From: Loripinus fragilis
Lineage: Eukaryota; Mollusca; Bivalvia; Lucinida; Lucinidae
Assembly (NCBI GenBank): GCA_964019695.1
Contig: OZ026520.1
Coordinates: forward strand, 29,608,120 to 29,672,119
Reading direction: 5' to 3'
DNA length: 64,000 nt
This document shows, in pieces, positions 1-13,890 of the stretch. The number at the start of each line of letters is the position of its first letter. Within the stretch, counting starts at the first letter, position 1. Made by a program: the position numbers and the translations under genes. The notes beneath the pieces were generated by a model. The model was given only the letters and a program-made list of their open reading frames with translations, was not told where the DNA came from and did not search any database.

Positions 1-3000
1 TCGAACTACGGCCAAAAATCATATTCGGACATTAGAATTCCTTTTATGACATCCAAATTTAGGCCTAATATCGCTTTTTTTGACATTAAAAAACTATTTT
101 GACGCTCGAAATGAGGTCAAATATATTATTTAGACAATCAAAATCCTGTTTTGACATTCTACTTAGGCCGAATATCGTATTTTGACATTCAATATCCTAT
201 TTTGACGTTCGAACTGACGCCCAACATCCTATTTTGACATTTAAATTGAGCCTGAATATCTTATTTTGACATTCACAGTCCTATTTTGACATTCGAACTG
301 AGACCGAATATTGTATTTTGACATTCAATATCTTATTTTGACATTCAAATGGGACCGAATATCGAATTTTTACATTGACAAACCTTTTTTGACACTCAAC
401 TTGAAGCCAAATATCGTATTTCAACATTCAAAATCCTATTTTCACATTCGAAACAAGGCCGAATATCGTATTTTTACATCAAAATCGTATTTTGACATTC
501 GAACTGGCGCCGAATATCGTATGAGGACATTCTGAGTCCAATTTTGACCATGAGGCCGACCATCGTAATTTGACGTTCAAAATCCTAATTTGACATTCGA
601 ACTACAACCAAAAATCATATTTGGACATAAGAATACCTATAAGGACATCCAAATTTAGACCGAATATCGTTTTTTTACATTAAAAAACTATTTTGAAGGT
701 CGAAATGAAGCCAAGTATAATATTTAAACAATAAAAATCCTATTTTGAAATTATTACTGATGCCGAATATCGTATTTTGACATTCAATATCCTATTTTGA
801 CGTTCCAACTGAGGCCCAATATCATTTTTTGACATTCAAAATCCTATCTTGACATTCATATTAAGCCTGAATATCTTGTTTGACATTCACAATTCTATTT
901 TGACATTCAAACTGAGGCCTAATTTTCTAAAACATTCTAATTTTGACATTGGAAATGGCGCCGAATATCGAATTTTGACATTGACAATCCTATTTTGACA
1001 TGTGACATGAAGTCGAATATCGTATTTTGACATTTAAATCCCATTTTGACATTCCATACAAGGCGGAATATCGTAAATAGATATCAATATCCTATTTAAC
1101 ATTCAAAATGAGGCTAAATATCGTAGTTTGACATTCAAAATCCTATTTTGACATTCAAACTGGGGCCGAATATCGTATTTTGACATTGAATATCTTATTT
1201 TGACATTCAACAAGAAGTCAAATATCGTATTTTGCCACTTGAATCCCATTTTGACATTCAAATTAAGGCCGAATATCCTATTTTAACATTTAAAATCTTA
1301 TTTTGATTTTCAAACTGGGGCCGAATATCGTATTTTTACATTCAAAATCCTATTTTAATGTTCAAATTGAACCCGAATATCGTAATTTGACATTGACAAT
1401 CCTATTTTGACATGCGACACGAAGCCGAATATCGTATTTTGACATTTAAATATCCCATTTTGACATTCGAAACAAGGCCGAATATCGTATTTGGACATCA
1501 ATATCCTATTTTAACATTCGAACTGAGGCCGAATATCGTATTTTGACATCCAAAATCCTATTTTGACATTCAACTGAGGCCGAATATCATATTTTGACAT
1601 TCAATATCTTATTTTGACATTCGACACAAAGTATTTTGACATTTAAATCTCATTTCGACATTTAAACTGGGGCCAAATATCGTATTTTGACATTCAATAT
1701 CTTATTTATACATTCGGAATGGGGACGAATATCGAATTTTGACATTCACAATCGTATTTTGACATTCGACGCGAAGCCGAATATTGTATTTTGACATTCA
1801 AAATATCATACTGTTATTAGAAACAAAGCCGAATATCGTATTTGGACATCAATTTCCTATTTTGACACTCGAATTTGCGCCGAATATCGTATTTTGACAT
1901 TCAAAATCCCATATTGACATTCGAAACAAGGCCGAATATCGTATTTAGACATCAATTTCCTATTTTGACACTCAAATGAGCGTCGAATATCGCATTTTGA
2001 CATTCAAAATCCTATTTTAACATAAGAAATGAGGCTGATTCTCGTATTTTGACATTCTAAAAGTAATTAAGGGTGCAAAAATCAGGAATCGATACAATCA
2101 AGTACCACACACCTGACCCAGGATACCAATGGGAAAGTGAAAAACTAAATCCTATTTTGAAATTCAAACTGAGGCCGAAGATCGCATTTTGACATTCAAA
2201 ATCCTATTTTGATAATCGAAATGAGGCCGAATATCGTTTTTTTGAGGTTCAAACTCCAATTTTGACATTTCATCTACGGCCAATAATCATATTTTGACAT
2301 TTATAATCCTTTAATGACATCCGAATTTAAGCCGAATATCGCAGCTTTACATTCATAATCCTATTTTGGCTTTCGAAATGAGGCCAAATATATGACATTC
2401 CAAAGGCCGAATATCGTATTTTGACATTCAAAATACTTTTTGACATTCCAACTAAGGCCGAATATCGTATTTTGACATTGAACATCATATTTTGGCATTT
2501 AAAATCCCATTTTGACATTCGAAACAAGGCCGAATATCATATTTGGACATCAATATCCTATTTTGACACTCGAACTGGCGCCGAATATCGTATTTTGACA
2601 TTCAAAATCGTACTTTAACATTCGAAATGAGGCCGAATATCGTATTTTGATATTCTAAATCCTATTTTGACATTCGAACAGAGGCCTAACGCGTTTTTGA
2701 CATTTAAAATCCTATTTTGACAATTGAAATGAGGCCAAATATCGTATTTTGACGTTAAAAATCCTATTTTGACATTTGATCTGATGTCCAATATGACATT
2801 TGACATTCACAATCCTGTTTTGACATTTGAACTGATGTCCATTATGGCATTTTACATTCACAATCCTATTTTTATGTTCGAATTTAGGCCGAATGTCGTA
2901 TTTTGACATTCACAACCCTAGTTTGACATTCAAACAGAGGCCCAATATGCATTTTGACATTCACAATCCTATTTAAACGTTCGAATTAAGGCCGAATATC

Positions 3001-3535
3001 GTATTTTGACATTCAAAATCTTGTTTTGACATTGGAAATGAGGCCGAATATCGTATTTTGATATTCAAAATACTATTATGACGCTCAAACAGAGCCCGAA
3101 TATCGTATGTTGACATTCAAAATCTTATTTTGACATTCAAAGTGAGGCCGATTATAGTATTTTGACGTTAAAAATCCTATTTTGACATTCGAAACAAGGT
3201 CAAATATCGAATTTGGACATCAATATCCTATTTTGACATTTGAACTGGCATCAAATATCGTATTATGACATTCAAAATCATATCTTAACATTCGAAATGA
3301 GGCCGAATATCGTATTTTTACATTCTAAATGCTATTTTGACATTCGATCTGGCGCCGAATATCGTATTTTGTCATTCATTATCCTATTTTGACATAAAAA
3401 TGAGGCAGAATATCGTATTTTGACATTCATAATCCTATTTTGACATTCAAATTGAACCTGACTAACATAGTTTGACATTCACAATCCTATTTTGCCATTC
3501 GAACTGAGGCCAAATATGGCATTTTGTCATTCACC
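1..3535 (+). repeat. 52-bp satellite, first arm (forward orientation)
   Basis: Degenerate tandem array. The unit of about 52 bp joins two half-units that share TTTTGACATTC: one contains gaggccgaatatcgtatttt, the other tttgacattcaaaatcctat. Copies differ by substitutions and small indels and are often only half-units, so the array is old or poorly homogenised. No open reading frame of interest crosses it. A non-satellite block interrupts it at about 2058-2147. Confidence 0.9.
2058..2147. repeat. Dispersed repeat block interrupting the satellite
   Basis: This stretch lacks the TTTTGACATTC core and contains caggaatcgatacaatcaag followed by taccac. Related sequence occurs inverted at 4695-4729 inside the second satellite arm, at 14330-14391 (inverted) and at 25647-25730 (same orientation). 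It is a dispersed repeat, possibly an older element from which the satellite spread or into which it expanded. Confidence 0.6.
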
Positions 3536-3712
3536 TATTTGAAGGTCATAATAGAATTTTTAATGTCAAAATCTTATATTTGGTCTCAGTTTGAATGTCA
3601 AAATAGGATTTTGAAAGTCAAAATACGATTTTCCGCCAAAGTATGTATGCCAAAATAGGATTTTGAATGTCAAAATACGATATCGGCCTCAGTTTGAATG
3701 TATAAATAGGAT
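3536..3712 (-). repeat. 52-bp satellite, short inverted block
   Basis: The orientation flips: units read gaatgtcaaaataggatttt and gatatcggcctcag, the reverse complement of the flanking arm. The block closely resembles 6709-6836 in the large reverse arm, sharing an unusual atagaatttttaatgtcaaa followed by atcttatatttgg. It was probably copied from there. Confidence 0.8.
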
Positions 3713-4463
3713 TTTGACATTCAAATAGAGGCTGAATATCATATTTTGACATTCAAAATACTATTTTGACATTCGACATGAAGCCAAATATCGTATTTTG
3801 ACATTCAAAATCCCATTTTGACATTCGAAACAAAGCCGAATATCGGATTTTGACATCAATATCCTATTTTGACATTCGTACTGGCGCTGAAGATCAGATT
3901 TTGACATTCAAAAACCTATTATGACATTCAAATTGAGCCCGAATATCAAATTTTGACATTCACAATCCTATTTTGACAATCGAACTCGGGCCCAATATCG
4001 TATTTTGACATTCAATAGCTTATTTTGACATTCGGAACGAGGCTGAATATCGCATTTTGACATTGACAATCCTATTTTGACACGAAGCCGAATAACGTAT
4101 TTTGATACTCGAAACATTCAAAACAAGGCAGAATAACGTATTTGGACATCAATATCCTGTTTTTGCATTTGAAATGAGGCCGAACATCGTATTTTGATAA
4201 TCTAAATCCGATTTTGACATTCAAACTGAGGCCAAATATCGCATTTTGACATTCAAAATCCTATTTTGACAATCGAAATGAGGCAGAATATCGTATTTTG
4301 ACGTTCAAAATCCTAATATAACATCCGTACTTCAGCCGAGTATCGTATTTTTACATTCAGAGTCCTATTTTGACGTTCGAAATGAGGCCAAATATATTAA
4401 TTTGACATTCAAAATCCTATTTTGACATTCTAACTGAGGTCAAATATCGTATTTTGACATTCG
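3713..4463 (+). repeat. 52-bp satellite, forward block
   Basis: The array returns to forward orientation (ttttgacattc and gaggccgaatatcg units) between two reverse blocks. The switch points near 3712 and 4463 fall inside units with no spacer. Confidence 0.8.
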
Positions 4464-7343
4464 ATATACAAAAAACGATATTGGGCCTCAATTCGAATGT
4501 AAAATAGGATTTTATACGAAAAAATAAGATTTTGAATGGCTAAATGCGATTTTCATGACCAATTCGAATGTCAAAACAGGATTTTCAGTGTCAAAATGCG
4601 ATTTTCGGCCCTATTTCGAATGTCAAACTAGGCATGATTTCGAATGTCAAAATATGATATTCTGCCTTAGTTTAAATGTCAATATTGGATTTTGTATCGA
4701 TTCCTGATCTTTGCACCATTACTTACTTTTGAATGTCAAAATGCGATATTCGACCCTATTGGGGATGTCAAAATAGGATTTTGAATGTCAAAATACGATA
4801 TTCAGCCTCAGTTTGATAGTAAAAATAGAATTTAGAATGTCAAAATGCCATATTTGGCTTCAGTTTGAATGTCAAAATGGGATTCCGAATGTCCAAACAA
4901 GATGCCTGGCCACATTTCAAATGTCAAAATAGGATTTTGAGTGTCAAAATGCGATATTTGGCCTCTTTTTGAATGTCAAATAGGATTTTAAATGTCAAAA
5001 TGCTATATTCGGCCTCGTTTCGAATGACAAAATTGGATTTTGAATGTCAAAATGCGATATTTATGACAATTTTGGATAGTCAAAATAGGATTTTTAGTGT
5101 CAAAATACGATATTCGGCCTCAAATCGAATTTCAAAATAGGATTTTGAATGTCAATATACGATATTCGGCCTCTGTTTGAACGTCAGAATATGATATTCA
5201 GCCTCAGTCAAAACAGGATTTTGAATCAAAATACGAGATTTGGCCTCAGTTTGAATGTCAAAAAAGGCTTTGAATGTCAAAATGCAATTGTACTGACCAA
5301 TTCGATTGTCAGAATAGGATTTTCAATGTCAAAATACGATATTCAGCCCCAGTTTCAATGTCAAATTACGATATTCGGCCTTAGTTTGAATGTTTAAATA
5401 GGATATTGAATGTCAAAAAACGATATTAGGCCCAATTTCGGATGTCAAAACTGGATTTTCAAAGTCAAAATACGATATTTGGACTCAGTTTGAATATCAA
5501 AATAGGAATTTGAAAGTCAAAATGCGATAATTGGCAAGAGTTCGAATGCAAAATAGGATTTTGAAAGTCAAAATATGATATTCGGCATCTATTGGAATGT
5601 CAAAATACGATCTTTGGTCCCAGTTCGAATGTCAAAATAGGATTTAAACGTTAAAATGTGATATTCGGCCCCAGTTCCAAAGACAAAATAAGAATTTTAA
5701 GGTCAAAATACGATACTCGACCCAAGCTCGAATTTCAAAATAGGATTTTGAATGTCAAAATAAGATATTCATGCCATGTCAAAATTGCATGTTGAATGTC
5801 AAAACACGATATTCGGCCTCAGTTCGAATGTCAAAAATAAGAGTTTTTTGAATGTCAAATTTCGATATTTGGCCTCAGTTCAAGTGTCACAATAGGATTT
5901 TGGATGTCAAAATACGATATTCTGCGTCAATACGAATGTGAAAATAGGGTTTTTAATGTTCAAATGTGATATTAGAACATCAAAATAGAAATTTGAATGT
6001 TGAATTGTGCTATTTGGCCTAAGTTCGAATATCGGTCTTATTTTGAGTGTCAAAATAGGATTTTGAATGTCAAAATGCGATATTCATGCCTAATTCGAAT
6101 CATTTAATAGGATTTTTATGTCAAAATACAATATTGATTCTCTGTTTGAATGTCAAAATAGGCTTTCTTATTGTCGAATTACGATATTTGGCCTCAGTTC
6201 GAGTGTCAAAATGGTAATTTGAATGCTTAAATGTGATATTTAGCCTCAGTTTGCATGTCAAAATAGGATTTTGAATGTCAAAATACGATATTGGACCCCA
6301 GTTTGAATGTCAAAATAGGATTTTTGAATGACAAAAATACGATATTCGGCCTCAGTTCGAATGTCAAAATATGATTTTTGATGTCAAAATGCGATTTTCA
6401 TGACCAATTTGATAGTCAAATAGGATTTTCAATGTCGAAATACGATATTCGGTATCATTATGAATGTCAAAATAAGATTTTGAATGTTGAAATACGATTG
6501 TCCGCACAGTTTGAATGTCAAAATAGGATTTTGAAGGTATAAGTATTACATCAGCATCAGTTCGAATGTATTAATAGGATTTTGAATGTCAAAATAAGAT
6601 TTTCGGCATTACATCTAATGTCAAAATAGAATTTTGAATGTCAAAATCTGATATTTAGAATTTCAAAATAGGATATTGAATGTCAAAATGCGATTTTCAT
6701 GACCAATTTGAAAGTCATTATAGAATTTTTAATGTCAAAATCTTATATTTGGTCTCAGTTTGAATGTCAAAATAGGATTTTGAAAGTCAAAATACGATAT
6801 CGGCCTCAGTTTGAATGCATAAATAGGATTTTGAATGTCGGAATGTGATATTCCCCCCTCAGTTTGAATGTCAAATATGGGATTTTGAAAGTCAAAATAC
6901 GATATACGGCCTCAGTTCGATTGTCAAAATAGGATTTTGAGAGTCAAAATACGATATTCAGCTTCAGTTTGAATGTCAAAATAAATTTTGAACGTAAAAA
7001 TACGATATTCAGCTTCAGTTTGAATGTCAAAATGCGAGTTTGGATATCAAAATGCGATATTCATGCACAGTTCTAATGTCAAAATAAAATTTTGAATGTA
7101 AAAATGCCATAATTGGCCTTAATCCGTATTCTTATTAGAAATGTCAAAATATTCGGGCTCAATTTGATTGTCAAAATAGGATTTTGTATGTCAAAATGTG
7201 ATATTCGGCCTCAGTTTGGTTGTCAAAATAGATTTTGAATGTCACAATTCGATAATCGGCCTCAGTTAGCATGTCAAAATAGGATTTTGAATGTCCAAAT
7301 AATATATTCGGCCTCATTTCCAGTGTCAAAATAGGATTTTGAT
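4464..7343 (-). repeat. 52-bp satellite, second arm (reverse orientation)
   Basis: Tandem units read gaatgtcaaaataggatttt and tacgatattcggcctcagtt, the reverse complement of the first arm. Together the two arms form an inverted satellite several kilobases long on each side. A block at 4695-4729 matches, inverted, the interruption at 2058-2147. The array ends at the CAA tract. Confidence 0.9.
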
Positions 7344-7924
<581 letters not shown>

Positions 7925-10900
7925 GTATTGAAGAGTCATTAGCCATATTTGGGACCAATTGACGAGGTTCCCGGTCATGAGTCATTAGGGTTAGGTTTTG
8001 CCTGTCTTTTTTTAATTTGGCTGCTATAAACAGGCTGCCAGTGTGGCAATGCTCTTATTGAAGAGTCATTAGCCATATTTGGACCAAATTGACGAGGTTC
8101 CCGCTCATGAGTCATTAGGGTTAGGTTTTGCCTGTCTTTTTTAATTTGGCTGCAATAAACACACTGCCAGTGTGGCAATGCTCTCTTTGAAGAGTCATTA
8201 GCCATATTTGGGACCAATTGACAAGGTTCCAAGTCATGAGTCATTAGGGTTAGGTTTTGCCTGTCTTTTTTTTTAATTTGGCTACTATAAACAGGCTGCC
8301 AGTGTGGCAATGCTCTTATTGAAGAGTCATTAGCCATATTTGGACCAAATTGACGAGGTTCCCGGTCATGAGTCATTAAGGTTAGGTTTTGCCTGTCTTT
8401 TTTTTTTAATTTGGCTACTATGAACAGGCTGCTAGTGAGGCAATGCTCTTATTGAAGAGTCATTAGCCATATTTGGGACCAATTGACAAGGTTCCTGGCC
8501 ATGAGTCATAAGGGTTAGGTTTTGTCTGTTTTTTTTTTAATTTGGCTACTATAAACAGGCTGCCAGTGTTGCATGCTCTTATTGAAGAGTCATTAGCCAT
8601 ATTTGGGACCAATTGACAAGGTTCCCAGTCATGGAGTCATTAGGGTTAGGTTTAGTCTGTCTTTTTTTAATTTGGCTGCGATAAACACGCTGCCAGTGTG
8701 GCAATGCTCTTGTTGAAGAGTCATTAGCCATATTTGGGACCAATTGACAAGGTTACCGGTGATGAGTCATTAGGGTTAGGTTTTGCCTGTCTTTTTTTTA
8801 ATTTGGCTTCTATAAACAGGCTGCCAGTGTTGCAATGCTCTCTTTGAAGAGTCATTAGCCATATTTGGACCAAATTGACGAGGTTCCCGGTCATGAGTCA
8901 TTAGGGTTAGGTTTTACATGTCTTTTTTTAATTTGGCTACTATAAACAGGCTGCCAGTGTGGCAAAGCTCTCTTTGAAGAGTCATTAGCCATATTTGGGA
9001 CCAATTGACAAGGTTCACGGTCATGAGTCATTAAGGTTAGGTTTCGCCTGTCTTTTTTTAATTTGGCTACTATAAACAGGCTGCCAGTGTTGCATGCTCT
9101 TATTGAAGAGTCATTAGCCATATTTGGGACCAATTGACAAGGTTACCGGTCATGAGTCATTAGGGTTAGGTTTTGCCTGTCTTTTTTTTAATTTGGCTAC
9201 TATAAACAGGCTGCCAGTGTTGCATGCTCTTATTGAAGAGTCATTAGCCATTTTTGGACCAAATTGACGAGGTTCCCGGTCATGAGTCATTAGGGTTAGG
9301 TATTGCCTGTCTTTTTTTTTAATTTGGCTACTATAAACAGGCTGCCAGTGAGGCAATGCTCTTGTTGAAGAGTCATTAGCCATATTTGGGACCAATTGAC
9401 AAGGTTCCTGGTCATGAGTCATTAGGGTTAGGTTTTGCCAGTCTTTTTTTAATTTGGCTACTATAAACAGGCTGTCAGTGAGGCAATGCTCTTATTGAAG
9501 AGTCATTAGCCATATTTAGGCCAAATTGACGAGGTTCCCGGTCATGAGTCATTAGGGTTACGTTTTGCCTGTATTTTTTTTAATTTGGCTGCAATAAACA
9601 CGCTGCCAGTGTGGCAATGCTCTCTTTGAAGAGTCATTAGCCATATTTGGAATCAATTGACAAGGTTCCCAGTCATGAGTCATTAGGGTTAGGTTTTGCA
9701 TGTCTTTTTTTTAATTTGGCTACTATAAACAGGCTGCCAGTGTGACAATGCTCTTATTGAAGAGTCATTAGCCATATTTGGAATCAATTGACAAGGTTCC
9801 CAGTCATGAGTCATTAGGGTTAGGTTTAGCCTGTCTTTTTTTTAATTTGGCTGCGATAAACACGCTGCCAGTGTGGCAATGCTATTGTTGAAGAGTCATT
9901 AGCCATATTTGGGACCAATTGACAAGGTTCCCGGTCATGAGTCATTAGGGTTAGGTTTTGCCTGTCTTTTTTTAATTTGGCTACTATAAACAGGCTGCCA
10001 GTGTGGCAATGCTCTTATTGAAGAGTCATTAGCCATATTTGGAGTCAGTTGACAAGGTTCCCGGTCATAAGTCATTAGGGTTAGGTTTTGCCTGTCTTTT
10101 TTTTTTAATTTGGCTACTATAAACAGGCTGACAGTGTGGCAATGCTCTCTTTGAAGAGTCATTAGCCATATTTGGGACCAATTGACAAGGTTCACGGTCA
10201 AGAGTCATTAAGGTTAGGTTTTGCCTGTCTTTTTTTTAATTTGGCTGCGATAAACACGCTGTCAGTGTGGCAATGCTCTTATTGAAGAGTCATTAGCCAT
10301 ATTTGGGACCAATTGACGAGGTTCCTGGTCATGAGTCATTAGGGTTAGGTTTTGCCTGTCTTTTTTTTTTAATTTGGCTACTATAAACAGGCTGCCAGTG
10401 TGGCAATGCTCTCTTTGAAGAGTCATTAGCCATATTTGGGACCAATTGACAAGGTTCACGGTCAAGAGTCATTAAGGTTAGGGTTTGCCTGTCTTTTTTT
10501 TATAATTTGGCTACTATAAACAGGCTGCCAGTGTTGCATGCTCTTATTGAAGAGTCATTAGCCATATTTGGGACCAATTGACAAGGTTCCCAGCCCTGAG
10601 TCATTAGGATTAGGTTTAACCTGTCTTTTTTTAATTTGGCTACTACAAACAGACTGCCAGTGTTGCATGCTCTTATTGAAAAGTCATTAGCCATATTTGG
10701 GACCAATAGACAAGGTTCCTGGTCATGAGTCATTAGGGTTAGGTTTTGCCTGTCTTTTTTTTTTAATTTGGCTACTATAAACAGGCTGCCAGTGAGGCAA
10801 TGCTCTTGTTGAAGAGTCATTAGCCATATTTGGGACCAATTGACAAGGTTCCCGGTCATGAGTCATTAGGGTTAGGTTTTGCCTGTCTTTTTTTTAATTT

Positions 10901-12013
10901 GGCTGCGATAAACACGCTGCCAGTGTGGCAATGCTCTTATTGAAGAGTCATTAGCCATATTTGGACCAAATTGACGAGGTTCCCTGTCATGAGTCATTAG
11001 GGTTAGGTTTAGCCTGTCTTTTTTTTAAATTTGGCAGCAATAAACACGCTGCCAGTGTGGCAATGCTCTTTTTGAAGAGTCATTAGCCATATTTGGAACA
11101 AATTGACGAGGTTCCCGGTCATGAGTCATTAGGGTTAGGTTTTGCCTGTCTTTTTTTTAATTTGGCAGCAATCAACACGCTGCCAGTGTGGCAATGCTCT
11201 TTTTGAAGAGTCATTAGCCATATTTGGGACCAATTGACAAGGTTCTCGGTCCTGAGTCATTAGGGTTAGGTGTAGTCTGTCTTTTTGGTTTAATTTGGCT
11301 ACCATAAACACGCTGCCAGTGTGACAATGCTCTTATTGAAGAGTCATTAGCCATATTTGGGACCAATTGACAATGTTCCGGTCATGAGTCATTAGGGTTA
11401 GGTAAAGCCAGCCTTTTTTTTAATTTGGCTGCCATAAAAACGCTTCTAGTGTGACAATGCTCTAAATGAAGAGTCATTAGCCATTTTGGGACCAACTGAC
11501 AAGGTTCTCGGTCGTGAATCATTAGGGTTAGGTTTAGCCTGTCTTTTTTTATTTAATTTGGCTACCATAAATAGGCTGCTAGTGTGACCATGCTCTAAAT
11601 GAAGAGGCATTAGCCATATTGGGACCAACCGACAAGGCTCTCGATCGTGTGTAATTAGGGCTAGGTTTAGCCTGTCTTATTGCAATTAACACGCTACCAG
11701 TCTGGCAATGCTCTTATTGAAGAGTCATTAGCCATATTTGCGACCAATTGACAACGTTCCTGGTCATGGGTTATTAGAGTTAGGTTTTGCCTGTCTTTTT
11801 TTTTTAATTTGGCTACTATAACAGGCTGCCAGTGTGGCAATGCTCTTATTGAAGAGTCATTAGCCATATTTGGGACCAATTGACATGGTTCCCAGTCATG
11901 AGTCATTAGGATTAGGTTTAGCCTGTTTTTTTTTTAATTTGGCTACCATAAACAGGCTGCCAGTGTGGCAATGCTCTTATTGAAGTGTCATTAGCCATAT
12001 TTGGAATCAATTG
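7925..12013 (+). repeat. 130-bp satellite, subfamily A
   Basis: About 31 tandem units of 129-131 bp. Each contains gaagagtcattagccatatt, a gag-tcattagggttaggtt block, a T7-T10 tract, aatttggctactataaacag and cagtgtggcaatgctctt. Unit starts at 7930, 8060 and 8189 show the period directly. Most length change is in the T tract. Each unit carries the telomere-like 11-mer TTAGGGTTAGG or a close variant. Minus-strand reading frames repeat every 43 residues only because the unit is close to 129 bp. Confidence 0.95.
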
Positions 12014-12041
12014 ACAACAACAACAACAACAACAACAACAA
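12014..12041. repeat. (CAA)n tract between satellite subfamilies
   Basis: A short pure (CAA)n run exactly at the change from subfamily A to the diverged subfamily B. It resembles the CAA tract that opens the array at 7372. Confidence 0.9.
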
Positions 12042-12172
12042 GTTTTTTTTTCATAATTTGGCTACAATAAACATGCTGCCAATATGACAATGCTCTGAAG
12101 GAAGAGTCATTAACAGTATTGAACCCACCTGACAAGTCTCCACACTGGGAGTCATAAGAGTTAGGTTAGGTA

Positions 12173-12241
<69 letters not shown>

Positions 12242-13890
12242 TTTAATTTGGCTACCATAAACACGCCACAAGTGTGACAATGCTCTGAAGGAAGAGCCAT
12301 TAACCATACCGGACCCAACTGGCAAAGTTCCCCATTGAATGTCATTAGGGTTAGGTTCTGTATGTCTTTTCTTTTAATTTGACTACCATGAATACGCCAC
12401 CAGTGTGAAAATACTCTTTAGGAAGATCATTAACCATATTGGACCCAACTGACAAAGTTACAAGTTGAGTCATTAGGGTTAGGTTCTGTCTTTGTCTTTT
12501 TTATTTTGGCTACCATTAACACGCCACCAGTGTGACAATGCTCTGAAGGAAGAGACATTAACCATATTGGACCCAGCTGACAAGGTTCCACATATAGAGT
12601 CATTAGGGTTAGGTTCTGTCTGGCTTTTCATTAATTTAGCTACTATAAACACGTCAACAGTGTGACAATGCTCTGAAGGAAGAGCCATTAACCATAATGG
12701 ACCCAATTGACAAGGTTCAACATTGAGAGTCATAAGGGTTAGGTTCTGTCTGTTTGTTTTTTTTAATTTGGCTACCATAAACACGCCACCAATGTGACAA
12801 TGCTCTGAAGGAAGGGTCATTAACCATATTCGACCGAACTGGCAAAGTTCTACATAGAGAGTCATTAGTTCTGTATGTCTTTTCTTTTACCATAAACACG
12901 CCACCAGTGTGACAATGCTCTGAAGAAAGGGACATTAACCATATTGGACCCAACTGGCAAAGTTCCCCATTGAGATTCATTAGGGTTAGGTTCTGTCTGT
13001 CTTTTCTTTTAATTTGACTACCATGCATACGCCACAAGTGTGACAATGCTCTGAAGGAAGAGCCATTAACCATATTGGACTTGGACCCAACTGACAAGGT
13101 TCCAAGTTGAGAGTCATAAGGGTTAGGTTCTGTCTGTGTTTTTTCTAAATTTGGATTCCATAAACACGCCACCAGTGTGACAATGCTCTGAAGGAAGATT
13201 CATTAACCATATTGGACCAGCTGACAAGGTTCCACATTGAGACTCATTAGGGTTAGGTTCTGTATGGCTTTTCATTAATTTTGCTGCCATTAACACGTCA
13301 CCATTGTGACAATGCTCTGAAGGAAGAGCCATTAACCATAATGGACCCAATTGACAAGGTTCCACATTGAGACTCATTAGGGTTAGGTTCTGTATGTCTT
13401 TTTCCTTTAATTTGGCTACCATAAACTTGCCACTAGTGTGACAATGCTCTTAAAATGCTCTGAAGGAAGAGACATTAACCATATTGAACCCCAGTGGCAA
13501 TGTTCCACGTTGAGAGTCATTAGGGTTAGGTTCTGTCCGTCTTTTTTTGATTTGGCTACCATGAACACGCCACATGTGTGACAATACTCTGAAGGAAGAG
13601 TCACTAACCATATTGGATCCAAATGACAAGGTTCCACATTGAGCGTCATTAAGGTTAGGGTTTTCATGTTTTTTTTTTAATTTGCCTACCATCAACATGT
13701 CACCACTGTGACAAGTGTCTGAGGGAGAGTCATTAACCACATCAGAACTAACTGTCAATGGTCCCGTTCAAAAGCCATTAGGGCTAGGATACTACCCGTC
13801 ATTTTTATGTAAAAATTGACACCATAAAAAAGCCATCACTGTTACAAGGCTCAGAAGCGAGAGTCATTAACCACATCAGGACCAACTTCT
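12042..13890 (+). repeat. 130-bp satellite, subfamily B
   Basis: About 14 units related to subfamily A but with consistent differences: gaaggaagagtcattaacca, ttggacccaactgacaagg, ttagggttaggttctgtc, ctaccataaacacgccacca and gtgtgacaatgctctg. Units decay toward 13890, where similarity fades. The TTAGGGTTAGG motif is kept in most units. Confidence 0.93.
12173..12241. repeat. (TGTC)n microsatellite inside a satellite unit
   Basis: About 17 copies of the tetranucleotide, grown from the tgtctgtc already present in the satellite unit just before its T tract. Confidence 0.95.

Noticed and set aside
7975..13758. Minus-strand frames with a 43-residue repeat (MTHDREPRQFGPNMANDSS type)
   Set aside because: The satellite unit is close to 129 bp so frames stay open; the same unit is read in different frames in different places, and T-tract length breaks them. 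No coding selection visible.
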